This document shows positions 1 through 8,400 of a stretch of DNA of 25,558 nt, piece after piece (within the stretch, counting starts at the first letter, position 1; every line of letters begins with the position of its first letter). Below the pieces are notes generated by a model, which searched no databases, had not been told where the DNA came from, and worked only from the letters and a program-made list of their open reading frames with translations. This DNA is from DAOUET01 sp034430155 (GTDB lineage: Bacteria > Chloroflexota > Anaerolineae > Anaerolineales > UBA4823). The DNA is taken from assembly GCA_034430155.1 (NCBI GenBank), contig DAOUET010000032.1:1-25558 (forward strand), given 5' to 3'. A program made the position numbers and the translations under genes.

Positions 1-1
1 G

Positions 2-1399
2 CCGCGAGCAGCTCTACATCGCTCTGGATTGGAAAACAAAGCTCAAAAAACCATAAATGTTACTGCCCTCGCCGGGTTCATGTTTTTTTTATGTGGTACG
101 CTGCTGTTGTGGCTGCCTGGGATGGATTTAACCGTCAGCTTCGCAGGGACATTCGTAATCATTATCGGATACGCTTTGACCGCTCCTATCGTCATGAAAT
201 GGTTCATGGGCGGGATCTCTCCAGTGGTGAGTTATTTCTGGGGTACCCTGGGGAAAATGGCTCCGCGTGAAGTTATTAGTTCCATCAGCAGAACATCGGT
301 AGCTGTGGCAGCATTGATGGTTGCAGTATCGGTCACAATCGGGGTGAGCCTGATGGTCAGCAGTTTCAGGTATACCGTTATCCAATGGCTCGACCAAACT
401 CTCCAGGGAGATATCTATATGTCTACGGCCAGCGTGAACGCCAGGCAACCAACCACTTCCATTAATCCCCTGGTGTTGAATAGAATTGAAAACTGGCCAG
501 GGGTATTGAGGGTTGATGTCCTCAGATCGGTTGATGTTGATTCGCCTGATGGCTTTATACACATCGCTGCAACCAACAACTCATCGCTCACCAAAGAACG
601 TATATTCCTATCTAGGATTGGGTCGCCAACAGAGATCCAGAGCGCTATGCAAAAAGGAGCCGTATTAATTTCCGAACCTCTCGCCAACCGCTTGAATATA
701 CCAGGGCAGAACGGAGAGATAACTCTCTATACAGATAAAGGCAGCCATATTTTTCCTGTGGCTGGCATTTATTATGAATATGCTTCAACGCAAGGTTCGC
801 TTTCTATGCAGCTGCACACTTACCAGAATTGGTGGAGAGATAAAACCATTACGGCTGTGGCATTGCGCCTGGACAAAAGCGTAAACGTGGATTGGTTGAC
901 CAGTAATCTTCAACAATCCCTTTCACCCCTACAGAATTTGGTTATACGGCCTAATCGAGAATTACGTCAGGAAGTCTTGACCATTTTTGACCGCACCTTC
1001 CAGATCACTGGTGCCTTGCGATTACTGGCGATGGTAGTCGCCTTTATCGGCATCCTGAGCGCTATACTTTCCCTTCTGTTAGAACGCCAACGAGACTTGG
1101 GCATCATGCGGGCAGTCGGTTTGACAAACCGTCAATTATGGGGCTTGATGATGGTCGAAACTGGTCTGATGGGAACTGTTGCCGGGATATTGGCAATGCC
1201 TGCAGGATTCGCCCTAGCCCTTATCTTAATACTCATCATCAACCGCCGGTCTTTCGGCTGGACATTGCAGTTGCACGTCGATCCAGCGCCATTCGTCCTG
1301 GCCTTGGGAATGTCAATCCTTGCCGCGCTATTAGCAGGAATATATCCGGCGAAGATAATTAGCTCAATACCAGCCGCTGAGACGCTTCGGTCGGAGTGA
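2..1399 (+). CDS. FtsX-like ABC transporter permease, C-terminal part (5' end outside the window)
   Basis: This is an inner-membrane permease subunit of the FtsX/MacB/LolCE superfamily, which works with a separate ATPase to move or extract lipids, lipoproteins or peptides at the membrane. The reading frame is open to the left edge, so the gene is 5'-truncated by the window and the TTG at 29 is not a convincing start. The visible part has two membrane segments in its first 60 residues and a helix near residues 90-110. A roughly 200-residue extracytoplasmic domain follows, then the classic FtsX C-terminal block with three hydrophobic segments and the family signature ERQRDLGIMRAVG before the second of them. 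It ends with the typical P-A-E-T-L-R tail. The following gene is a lipocalin-like AttH/CrtC relative. Permeases of this type sit next to AttH-like genes in attEFGH-type operons, so the two were probably one unit. Family assignment is firm; the substrate is unknown. Confidence 0.9.
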   Translation, partial: PRAALHRSGLENKAQKTINVTALAGFMFFLCGTLLLWLPGMDLTVSFAGTFVIIIGYALTAPIVMKWFMGGISPVVSYFWGTLGKMAPREVISSISRTSVAVAALMVAVSVTIGVSLMVSSFRYTVIQWLDQTLQGDIYMSTASVNARQPTTSINPLVLNRIENWPGVLRVDVLRSVDVDSPDGFIHIAATNNSSLTKERIFLSRIGSPTEIQSAMQKGAVLISEPLANRLNIPGQNGEITLYTDKGSHIFPVAGIYYEYASTQGSLSMQLHTYQNWWRDKTITAVALRLDKSVNVDWLTSNLQQSLSPLQNLVIRPNRELRQEVLTIFDRTFQITGALRLLAMVVAFIGILSAILSLLLERQRDLGIMRAVGLTNRQLWGLMMVETGLMGTVAGILAMPAGFALALILILIINRRSFGWTLQLHVDPAPFVLALGMSILAALLAGIYPAKIISSIPAAETLRSE

Positions 1400-1403
1400 G
1401 CAT

Positions 1404-1412
1404 TGTTATAAT
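1404..1412 (+). promoter_or_regulatory. Extended -10 promoter element
   Basis: The sequence TGTTATAAT (TGn followed by a perfect TATAAT) lies 33 bases before the ATG of the lipocalin-like gene. I see no clear -35 box, which extended -10 promoters can lack. The same nine bases precede the ABC-F leader. It suggests the lipocalin-like gene could be transcribed separately from the permease. Confidence 0.5.
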
Positions 1413-1445
1413 CCCCTCCATTTCGAAAGAGATTGATACTTTTCC

Positions 1446-2663
1446 ATGCGAAAAACGATTCTGATCCTTTCCCTGCTTATATTAGCAAGTGCAATCGCTG
1501 CATATCTTTCTTTTGCTCGGTTTTCCCAGGCCGTGGAGCCACAAGTGCGATCGCAGCTGGTTTTGGCATCACAACCGACGTTGGAAAATGGGGAAAATTA
1601 TGATTTTAGACCGGCGACCGACCCAGCCCGGCTCTCATTCCCCCTCGATAATGGCCCTCATCCGGACTTTCAGACTGAGTGGTGGTATTACACCGGAAAT
1701 CTAGATACGGCCAATGGAAGGCACTTTGGCTACCAATTGACCTTTTTCCGGCGTGCCATCATACCACCCTCAGATCGTCAAAAACGCGTCTCGGATTGGT
1801 CCACCGATCAAGTATATCTAGCTCATTTCACCCTGACCGATGTGTACAGCAAGCATTTCCAGGCGTACGAGCGTTATGCCCGAGGTGCCGCTGGGCTCGC
1901 AGGGGTACAAGCATCTACCTTTGGTATCTGGCTGTATGATTGGTCAATCCTGGAATCCGGGCAAAATACTTATCAGATTCACGCTTCTTACAACGATGTG
2001 ACCCTTGATCTGCAACTCACAGACCTCAAGGGTCCCATCCTGCAGGGTGAGAATGGTTACAGTCAGAAAGGTCCACAACCTGGAAACGCTTCCTATTAGA
2101 TCAGCCAGACGCGTCTGATTACAAAAGGAATCCTCCAGATCGATTCCACAAAATACCAGCTGCAAGGTTTAAGCTGGATGGATCACGAATTCAGCACAAA
2201 CGCTCTGGCTGCCAGCCAAGTCGGATGGGACTGGTTTTCAATCCAGTTGAACGATAATAATTACAACAGTTGGCCGGGCACAGATGAACAGGCAATTGAG
2301 CTGATGGTTTTTCAGATCCGCCGGGAGGATGGCAGCATAGATCCATTTTCCAGTGGCACCCTTATATATCCGGATGGTAGCACCCGTTTCTTAAGCCGCC
2401 AGGATTTTAATATCTGCGTTCTGGATACCTGGACCAGTCCACATACTAAGACGGTCTACCCTAACAGATGACAGGTAGAGGTGCCTTCAGCTGGATTAGA
2501 GATGGAAATCGAACCCTATTTGACAGATCAGGAATTAGATTTATCTTTCAAGTACTGGGAAGGAGCGGTAAAAATTTCCGGGCTGTTAGAAGGGCGAGAA
2601 GTAAATGGTTCTGGTTATGTGGAACTGACTGGGTACGCTGGCTCGGTGGCAGGTGAATTTTAG
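1446..2663 (+). pseudogene. Lipocalin-like CrtC/AttH-family gene with two in-frame stop codons
   Basis: Read straight through, this single frame encodes about 405 residues of the CrtC/AttH lipocalin-like family (the family of carotenoid 1,2-hydratase and AttH). It has an N-terminal membrane anchor or signal sequence. The conserved pieces follow in order: TEWWYYTGN near residue 77, SWMDHEF near 243, the DGS..SGTL block, SFKYWEGAV, and the closing GYVELTGYA. The frame is interrupted by TAG at 2097-2099 and TGA at 2469-2471. No frame change is needed to join the three parts. From memory of the family, the first stop falls where Tyr is usual (between NASY and the SQTRL segment) and the second where Trp is usual (YPNR-x-QVEVPS), so each is one base change from sense. 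The first piece alone, 217 residues, would lack more than half of the fold. A sequencing error in both places is possible but less likely than a recently inactivated gene. Confidence 0.8.
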
Positions 2664-2686
2664 GCATCGTTTCTGGGAAGAAGACG

Positions 2687-3025
2687 ATGGCCTCCATGGT
2701 GGGGGATCAATCACCGATCTGGCAGTTCGAAAAATCTATTATCCTCCAGCACGATAGCGCTTACCATCGGGCCACCGTTTGGGGTTGGTTGATCGGCCCC
2801 TATGTTATTGCCCATTTGCGTGTTTACAATGATCCCGAATTGGCCAGATCGTACCTTTATCCCCTTATCCGCCAGTTAACTAGTCACGGTCTGGGTAACA
2901 TCAGCGAGATTTTTGAGAGAGAAGCGCCATTCACCCCCCGTGGTTGTATTTCACAAGCATGGAGTGTTGCTGAAGTATTACACGCCTGGTTACAAATAGG
3001 TGAGACTTTGCATTCCCACAATTAA
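2687..3025 (+). pseudogene. C-terminal remnant of a glycogen debranching enzyme (amylo-alpha-1,6-glucosidase)
   Basis: The 112 residues match the final part of bacterial and archaeal debranching enzymes (GDE_C, (alpha/alpha)6 fold). They contain DSAYHRATVWGWLIGP, a GLGNISEIFE segment and PRGCISQAWSVAEVL, which end these proteins. Full enzymes are about 650-700 residues, so more than 80% is missing, and nothing recognisable precedes the ATG at 2687. The usual AYHQGTVW core reads AYHRATVW here, consistent with relaxed selection. The fragment starts 23 bases after the lipocalin-like pseudogene, so a deletion probably joined the two. Expression as a useful protein is unlikely. The gene's stop overlaps the stop of the minus-strand gene by a few bases. 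Confidence 0.75.
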
Positions 3026-3549
3026 CGCATTTCCCGTACTAATAGATATAACCATCCACCCAGTAACAACCATAAGAGAGCAACCAGGAAAATCAAACCG
3101 TACCTGGCTGTGTTTTTCGAACCTTGGTCCTTCGCATCCGCCCCTGCAGTCATTGAGAGTGTTGGTGAAGGAGTTCTTGACGGCGTATCAGTGGGAAAAA
3201 TCATCGTGATCTCAAAGATAGAGGGCGGGGTGGATGTGCCCGAGGTGATATCTGTACCTACCCCTGAGGTATCAGTTTGTTCAATTGGAGGTGGATACGC
3301 TGTCTCCACCTGGGCAAATAGAGGACTGAAATACTGGGATGCACGCACGGAGATCGGTCCACCGTTACCAATCTCACTATCTGGAGGAAAATGTTTCAGG
3401 TTAATAATGTTATCGTTATCAAAATCGATTGATAACGGTTGTCGCGTGGGCATCATTGAGACGCCCTCAATTCCATTCGTAGAGGATAATGCTGAGATCA
3501 ACAGCCCGAAAGCGCTTATTACTTGAAATAAAATTAATGTGAGATCCAT
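3022..3549 (-). CDS. Hypothetical membrane-anchored protein with a Ser/Thr/Pro-rich stalk
   Basis: Not recognised as a known family. It begins with a hydrophobic stretch (MDLTLILFQVISAFGLLISA), which could be a signal sequence or membrane anchor. A polar domain of about 70 residues follows, then a Ser/Thr/Pro-rich low-complexity stalk (TDTPSRTPSPTLS). A C-terminal membrane helix (LIFLVALLWLLLGGWLYLL) ends in a short basic tail, REMR. That is the layout of an exported protein anchored at its C terminus. I chose the ATG at 3549 because the hydrophobic segment starts there. A TTG at 3585 would add 12 residues with a charged, less signal-like start, and neither has a strong ribosome binding site. 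The opposite strand also has an open frame here, but it lacks such organised features. Its stop overlaps the debranching-enzyme remnant tail to tail. Confidence 0.6.
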   Translation of the reverse strand: MDLTLILFQVISAFGLLISALSSTNGIEGVSMMPTRQPLSIDFDNDNIINLKHFPPDSEIGNGGPISVRASQYFSPLFAQVETAYPPPIEQTDTSGVGTDITSGTSTPPSIFEITMIFPTDTPSRTPSPTLSMTAGADAKDQGSKNTARYGLIFLVALLWLLLGGWLYLLVREMR

Positions 3550-3603
3550 CGCAAAGAGTATCCCACAGGAATGATGTCTGCGCAAGCGCAGCGTTAAGTC
3601 TAG

Positions 3604-3612
3604 TGTTATAAT
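3604..3612 (+). promoter_or_regulatory. Extended -10 promoter of the ABC-F leader
   Basis: TGTTATAAT is the same extended -10 box as at 1404-1412. It sits about 33 bases before the small leader ORF and would start a transcript near 3618-3620, giving a 5' leader of roughly 135 bases before the ABC-F gene. The complementary strand reads ATTATAAC, so the same AT-rich box could serve as a -10 for the divergent minus-strand gene. Confidence 0.55.
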
Positions 3613-3644
3613 CTGAAAGGGTCCATATACCCAGGAGCAGAGAG

Positions 3645-3662
3645 ATGCACAAGTACCTGTAG
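3645..3662 (+). CDS. Five-codon leader peptide (MHKYL) upstream of the ABC-F gene
   Basis: ATG CAC AAG TAC CTG TAG is preceded by a good Shine-Dalgarno sequence, AGGAG at 3633-3637, with seven bases of spacing. This is the same SD and spacing as the main gene downstream. The last two codons overlap the left arm of the stem that masks the ABC-F ribosome binding site. A ribosome stalled on this ORF would therefore block that arm. This is the arrangement of leader peptides in ribosome-mediated attenuation upstream of erm and several ABC-F resistance genes. The peptide sequence itself is not one I recognise. Confidence 0.65.
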   Translation: MHKYL

Positions 3663-3746
3663 AATTATTTCAATACTCGTGGGGTAAGTATTTGCTGTGG
3701 TGAACACAAGCAAGCGGTATTTACCCACGGTTCTTATTTCTACAGG
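3656..3746 (+). promoter_or_regulatory. Nested leader hairpin masking the ABC-F ribosome binding site
   Basis: The outer stem pairs CCTGTAGAA (3656-3664) with TTCTACAGG (3738-3746), nine of nine. A second stem pairs CGTGGGGTAA (3678-3687) with TTACCCACG (3721-3729) with one bulge. An inner stem pairs TTGCTGTG (3692-3699) with CACA-GCAA (3705-3713) around a five-base loop. The right outer arm includes the first three bases of the SD (AGGAG, 3744-3748). No T-run follows, so this looks like translational rather than transcriptional attenuation. An alternative small hairpin, AATACT (3672-3677) with AGTATT (3687-3692), competes with the second stem and could form when the left arm is occupied. Pairing was done by eye; no folding energy was computed. 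Confidence 0.7.
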
Positions 3747-3755
3747 AGACATCTC

Positions 3756-5393
3756 ATGCTAACAGCTCATCACCTCTCAAAATCCTACAATCAAAACATA
3801 GTCCTGACCGACGTTTCATTCACCATCAATCCCAGTGACCGGGTGGGATTAATCGGGCCGAACGGTTGTGGAAAGACCACCCTGTTGCGTATCTTGGTAG
3901 GGCAGGAAACTCCCGATGAAGGTTTGGTTACCTTTTCTCCAGCAGATTTACGCCTGGGTTACCTGTCACAAGGCTTCCAACCGGATAGTCACCTCAATTT
4001 CAGGGGAATTCTTGACATTACAATTGGCGATCCGAAGGAAGCAGAAGAAACTATTTCCCGCTTGGCAAAAGCGCTCAGCGTAACCCCAGACCGTTCCGAT
4101 CTACAGTCCGCATTCGATGCCGCTTTACTCGATCTGCAACGCATAAACCAGATTGATCGCGGTAATCAAACTGCCATTCTTAAAGCCCTTGGGCTGGATG
4201 ATATTCCAGATAATATGGTAGTCTCTAAACTGAGTGGTGGTCAAAAAACCCGCCTGGCATTAGCTCTTGTCCTGCTAAAACATCCTCAGATGCTCATGTT
4301 GGATGAACCTACCAACCATCTCGATATCCACATGCTCGAGTGGTTGGAGAGCTGGCTTGCTTCCTTTCCTGGAGCAGCCCTGATCGTCACACATGACCGC
4401 ACCTTCTTGGACAATTCTGTTAGCCGTATTCTCGATCTAAACCCAGATACGCACACTATCCAGGTATATCAAGGTAACTATTCAGATTACTTGGAGCAGT
4501 ATCAATTGGAACGCCAAAAACAACAAGAAGCTTACCAAGATCAGATATACCAGATCCTAAAGATGCGCCAGGACATCGCCCGCACCAAACATCAGGCACT
4601 GAAAGTCGAGCTAACCACCACATCCAGGCAACCGGGAGTGCGCCGCTATGCCAAGAAAGTTGCCAAAAAAGCGAAATCTAGGGAGAAAAAACTCGAACGT
4701 TACCTCGATTCAGATAAGCGCCTTGAAAAACCCAAGCAGTCGTGGCAAATGAAGATCGATTTCAGAAAGCCCGAACATGTAAGTCAAGAAGTATTACTAG
4801 CAGAAAATCTAGCAATTGCATATCCAGACAACCCACCTATACTCTCCGGTCTGAATTTGCATATCCGTTCCGGGGAGAGGATCGCTTTCACCGGTCCAAA
4901 CGGTTCTGGAAAAACCAGCCTGGTTCGTACCATTGCTGGACATCTCAAGCCAGCCTCAGGTAGAATTCGTCTGGCAAAAAGCGCCCAGGTCGGATACATG
5001 GCCCAGGAACAGGAAGTACTCAACCCGGAACTCTCCGCTCTCCAGACTATCCAACGATCCGCCCCGATGAACGAGACCGAATCTCGCTCTTTTTTGCATT
5101 TCTTCCTATTCGGCGGGGACGATCCCTTACGCCCAATCAAGGAGTTAAGTTATGGTGAGCGTGCTCGCCTCATCCTGGCCACTCTGGTTTCTAGTGGAAG
5201 TAACTTCCTGTTATTAGACGAACCCATCAATCACCTGGACATACCCTCCCGGCAACGCTTTGAACAAGCCTTAAAGGAATTCGATGGTACCATCCTGATG
5301 GTAGTGCATGACCGTTATTTTATACAACGTTTTGCGACAAAGCTCTGGATTTTGGACCACAATCAACTTCGAGAGGAAATAATAACTTTGTAA
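3756..5393 (+). CDS. ABC-F family ATPase (translation factor / likely ribosome-protection protein)
   Basis: A soluble protein of 545 residues with two ABC domains and no membrane segments, which defines the ABC-F family. These proteins bind the ribosomal E site and act on stalled or drug-bound ribosomes. Domain 1 has Walker A GPNGCGKT (about 34-41), signature LSGGQ (about 159) and Walker B LMLDEPTNHLD (about 180). Domain 2 has GPNGSGKT (about 380), signature LSYGE (about 464) and LLLDEPINHLD (about 486). Both catalytic glutamates are present. The linker (about 240-325) is highly charged and lysine-rich, as expected for the P-site tRNA interaction motif. The SD AGGAG lies seven bases before the ATG. 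The leader ORF and SD-masking stem upstream are typical of drug-inducible resistance ABC-F genes, so I infer an antibiotic-responsive role. Sequence alone does not separate it from housekeeping ABC-F proteins. Confidence 0.93.
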   Translation: MLTAHHLSKSYNQNIVLTDVSFTINPSDRVGLIGPNGCGKTTLLRILVGQETPDEGLVTFSPADLRLGYLSQGFQPDSHLNFRGILDITIGDPKEAEETISRLAKALSVTPDRSDLQSAFDAALLDLQRINQIDRGNQTAILKALGLDDIPDNMVVSKLSGGQKTRLALALVLLKHPQMLMLDEPTNHLDIHMLEWLESWLASFPGAALIVTHDRTFLDNSVSRILDLNPDTHTIQVYQGNYSDYLEQYQLERQKQQEAYQDQIYQILKMRQDIARTKHQALKVELTTTSRQPGVRRYAKKVAKKAKSREKKLERYLDSDKRLEKPKQSWQMKIDFRKPEHVSQEVLLAENLAIAYPDNPPILSGLNLHIRSGERIAFTGPNGSGKTSLVRTIAGHLKPASGRIRLAKSAQVGYMAQEQEVLNPELSALQTIQRSAPMNETESRSFLHFFLFGGDDPLRPIKELSYGERARLILATLVSSGSNFLLLDEPINHLDIPSRQRFEQALKEFDGTILMVVHDRYFIQRFATKLWILDHNQLREEIITL

Positions 5394-5498
5394 AGTAAAT
5401 TTCTGCTTGCCTGGATGATAATTGTCGTATCATACATGAGGTCAGATACTTTTTATCATGGCTGGCAATCAAATTGGCAACGCTTGTGAGGTGAATGT

Positions 5499-8400
5499 TT
5501 GAAACGAATTCTTATTACGCTATTAATAATATTTATTTTCTTTCCGTTAGCCTTCCTTTCCCCGGCAAGCCTTGCTTCTAATTTATATCTTGCACCGTAT
5601 ACCCCAACACCTGAACCTCCGGAAAACCCCAATTCACCTGTTATTCTCGAATTGGAAAGAGCCATTGATCAGGCTGTAACTTCTCAAAAAGAATATGTGC
5701 TCGGTTATCTGGTCAATGAGGTCGAGATCAAAAACGTTAGCGTTTCAGGAGATACGAATTGGGGAATTGCATGGTTGGTATTAAATGACCCGGCAACCGG
5801 AGAGACTTTGCCAAACGAACCAGGATTGGTCCTGGCACAACACCAAACTTCTGGTTGGCAGGTGACCCTTCCTGCTGATAATGATTGGCTTACTTTGCTA
5901 AAAGCTGCTCCAACCGAATTGCTTAGCGATAACGTTAAAGCGTTTTGGTCACAAATCTATGAAGAGCACCTGGAAGCCGTCGTCGCGGGACCATTCGGAG
6001 GCTATCTCCTTCCGTGGGAAGCGGGAAGGCCCGCCTGGCTCTCTCAGAGCGTCGCCCACGATAAATACATTCCCAGCGGTAGCGCTCACTACGCTTTCGA
6101 TTTCTATATACCCCAAACCATGTTTGATCTATACGCGGCCAAATCAGGTACGGTTTGGCTAGCTCATTGGGATGTACCCAACAACAATCACGACGGTGTT
6201 GGAAATTACCTGGTTTTACAAGATAACAGCACCTCACCGGTCACCTACCAACTTTACTTGCACCTTGCTCAGGAAAGCATTCCTCCAGCACTGCGGGTTC
6301 GGGATACACAAGTAGTTCAGGGGCAATTTATCGGCGTGGTAGATAACACTGGCCAGAGCACTGGTCATCACCTTCACTTCCAGGTCCATACCAATCCAAG
6401 CTCCTATTGGGGTTCCTCTGTCGATATTACTTTCAATGACGTCCCGATTAATGGTGGGCGCCCACGCAGAAACGATAACGTTTATAGTGACCTGCCTTAC
6501 TGCAGAGCGGAAGACGTCTGTAATGAATTCAGATCATTTTATATATCGCAAAATGTCGTCCATGGAGATGTCACAGCTCCTGAAGGTGACATCTCCACTC
6601 CCGCTACAGGCACAACGGTTAGATCAAACCCCCTTCACTTGGAAGGCTGGGCTACAGACGTGAGCAGCGGAATCGCCGAGGCCCGTTTTATCGCAAATTA
6701 TGCCGGCGCTTGGCACGACATCGGTAATGTGTTCACCTCCCAGACTTTTTCGCTAAATTGGGATATGTGCTCCGACAATGTACCGGATGGACCTGTAAGC
6801 CTGGCTTTAAAACTAAGAGATAAACAGGGCAACTCCGCATTTGGCCTGCCGGGTTTAACCCACATTTCCAACCAATCAATCTGTGCAACCCCTCCGCCGA
6901 GTTGCACACCCGCATATGACCAAGTATCACTCTTTTCAGATTCTAATTATTCAGGCGCTTGCCTCGTCCTGGACATCAACGATTATCCCGATAGCATTGC
7001 ATTAACTGGACTGGGGGATGATAACGCCGAATCAATCCAGGTCGGTTCGGGCGTACTAGCCACCCTATATTCCGATGCAGATTTCAGTGGACGTGGCGAG
7101 ACTTTCATCCAAAATGATAGCAATCTCGCAGATAATTTGGTCGGAGCGAACCACCTGACATCCTTGACCGTACACAGCCACACTGATCTTGGACAAATCC
7201 AGCCTCCCTCCAAGTTAGTAGCCCCTCAAAATGGTGACGGCTTCCCAATCGGTGCTTCGCTCAGCTTTTCCTGGCGAGTGCCTATTGGTGCCACAGAATT
7301 TCAGGTGGCATTAATCGGCCCCTCACCCGCATTCTCAAGCACTTCAGCCTGGTTGTCCGAACCCATCTGGCATTTGGAAGCAACTTTGACTGAGGTGGGT
7401 CAATACCAGTGGAAGGTACGAGCTCGTTACCAGGATAACATCAGTGCCTGGAGTACACCTGCCTCTTTCACAATCAGCACATCACCTGCCCTTAGTGTTC
7501 CGATTTTGACAGCTCCATTCTCCGATGATATGGAAAGTGGAGCCAATGGCTGGTCCTCCAGTGGTTTATGGCAGCGAGTCAACAACCCCGACCGGGCTCA
7601 CAGTACCTCCCATAGCTGGTACTACGGCGAAAATGGCGATTATAAAGATGGTACACCCAATACCGGTGACCTGACCTCGCCACCAATCCAACTCGTTGAT
7701 GCGGATAAACCATACACCCTTAATTTTTGGTACCGCTATATTACCGAAAGCCCCGGAAGGTACTGGGACCAGCGCTGGATTCAAATTTCCAAAGATGGTG
7801 GTCCATTTGAAAATGTACTCCAACTTTACGATGATCCTTCCAATTATTGGCTCAATCCCGCTCTGGATCTGTCCAGCTACGCCGGCTCTACCATCATGGT
7901 GCGTTTCCATTTCGAAGCTCTAGATGGAGCTTTTAATTACTACGAAGGTTGGCACATCGACGATTTCACCATTTCCGCTTCTGCGCTTCCGTCTTGTGGC
8001 GACAGCGACAACACCCCCAACCAAGCCACTCTCATAAAATATGGACAAACCAAGACTGGGTCGCTATGCCCCAGCGGCGACATTGATTATTATCAATTTA
8101 CCGCTAAATCCGGCGACCGTATCGTTGTAGACATTGACACGCCCTCCCAAAACTCACCTGATGATCTCGACCTGGTGTTATTCCTATTAGATTCAGATGG
8201 CACTTCAGTACTCGCAGAACACGATGATGAAATTCCAGCTATCCATAAAGATCCTCATTTAGGCTTCTATTTATCCAGGTCAGGAACTTATTATTTAAAA
8301 GCACGGCTGTGGTCGCATCCATCAGGTGGCGGAGGTAATTACACATATTCAATTCATTTATTCAAGGATGATGAAGCTCCAACAGCCGCCTTTACCAATC

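Noticed and set aside
2097..2471. Reassigned genetic code or programmed readthrough as the explanation for the in-frame TAG and TGA
   Set aside because: Other intact genes here end in TGA or TAG at proper C termini, Trp is written TGG throughout, and two different stop codons would both need to be recoded in one gene.
3110..3526. Plus-strand frame of 138 codons opposite the small minus-strand gene
   Set aside because: It lacks a signal sequence, membrane helices or any recognisable motif, while the minus strand encodes an ordered N-terminal hydrophobic segment, S/T/P stalk and C-terminal helix.
5407..5433. Promoter TTGCCT / TATCAT ahead of the M23 protein gene
   Set aside because: The spacer is only 15 bases and both boxes are imperfect; too weak to list as a feature.
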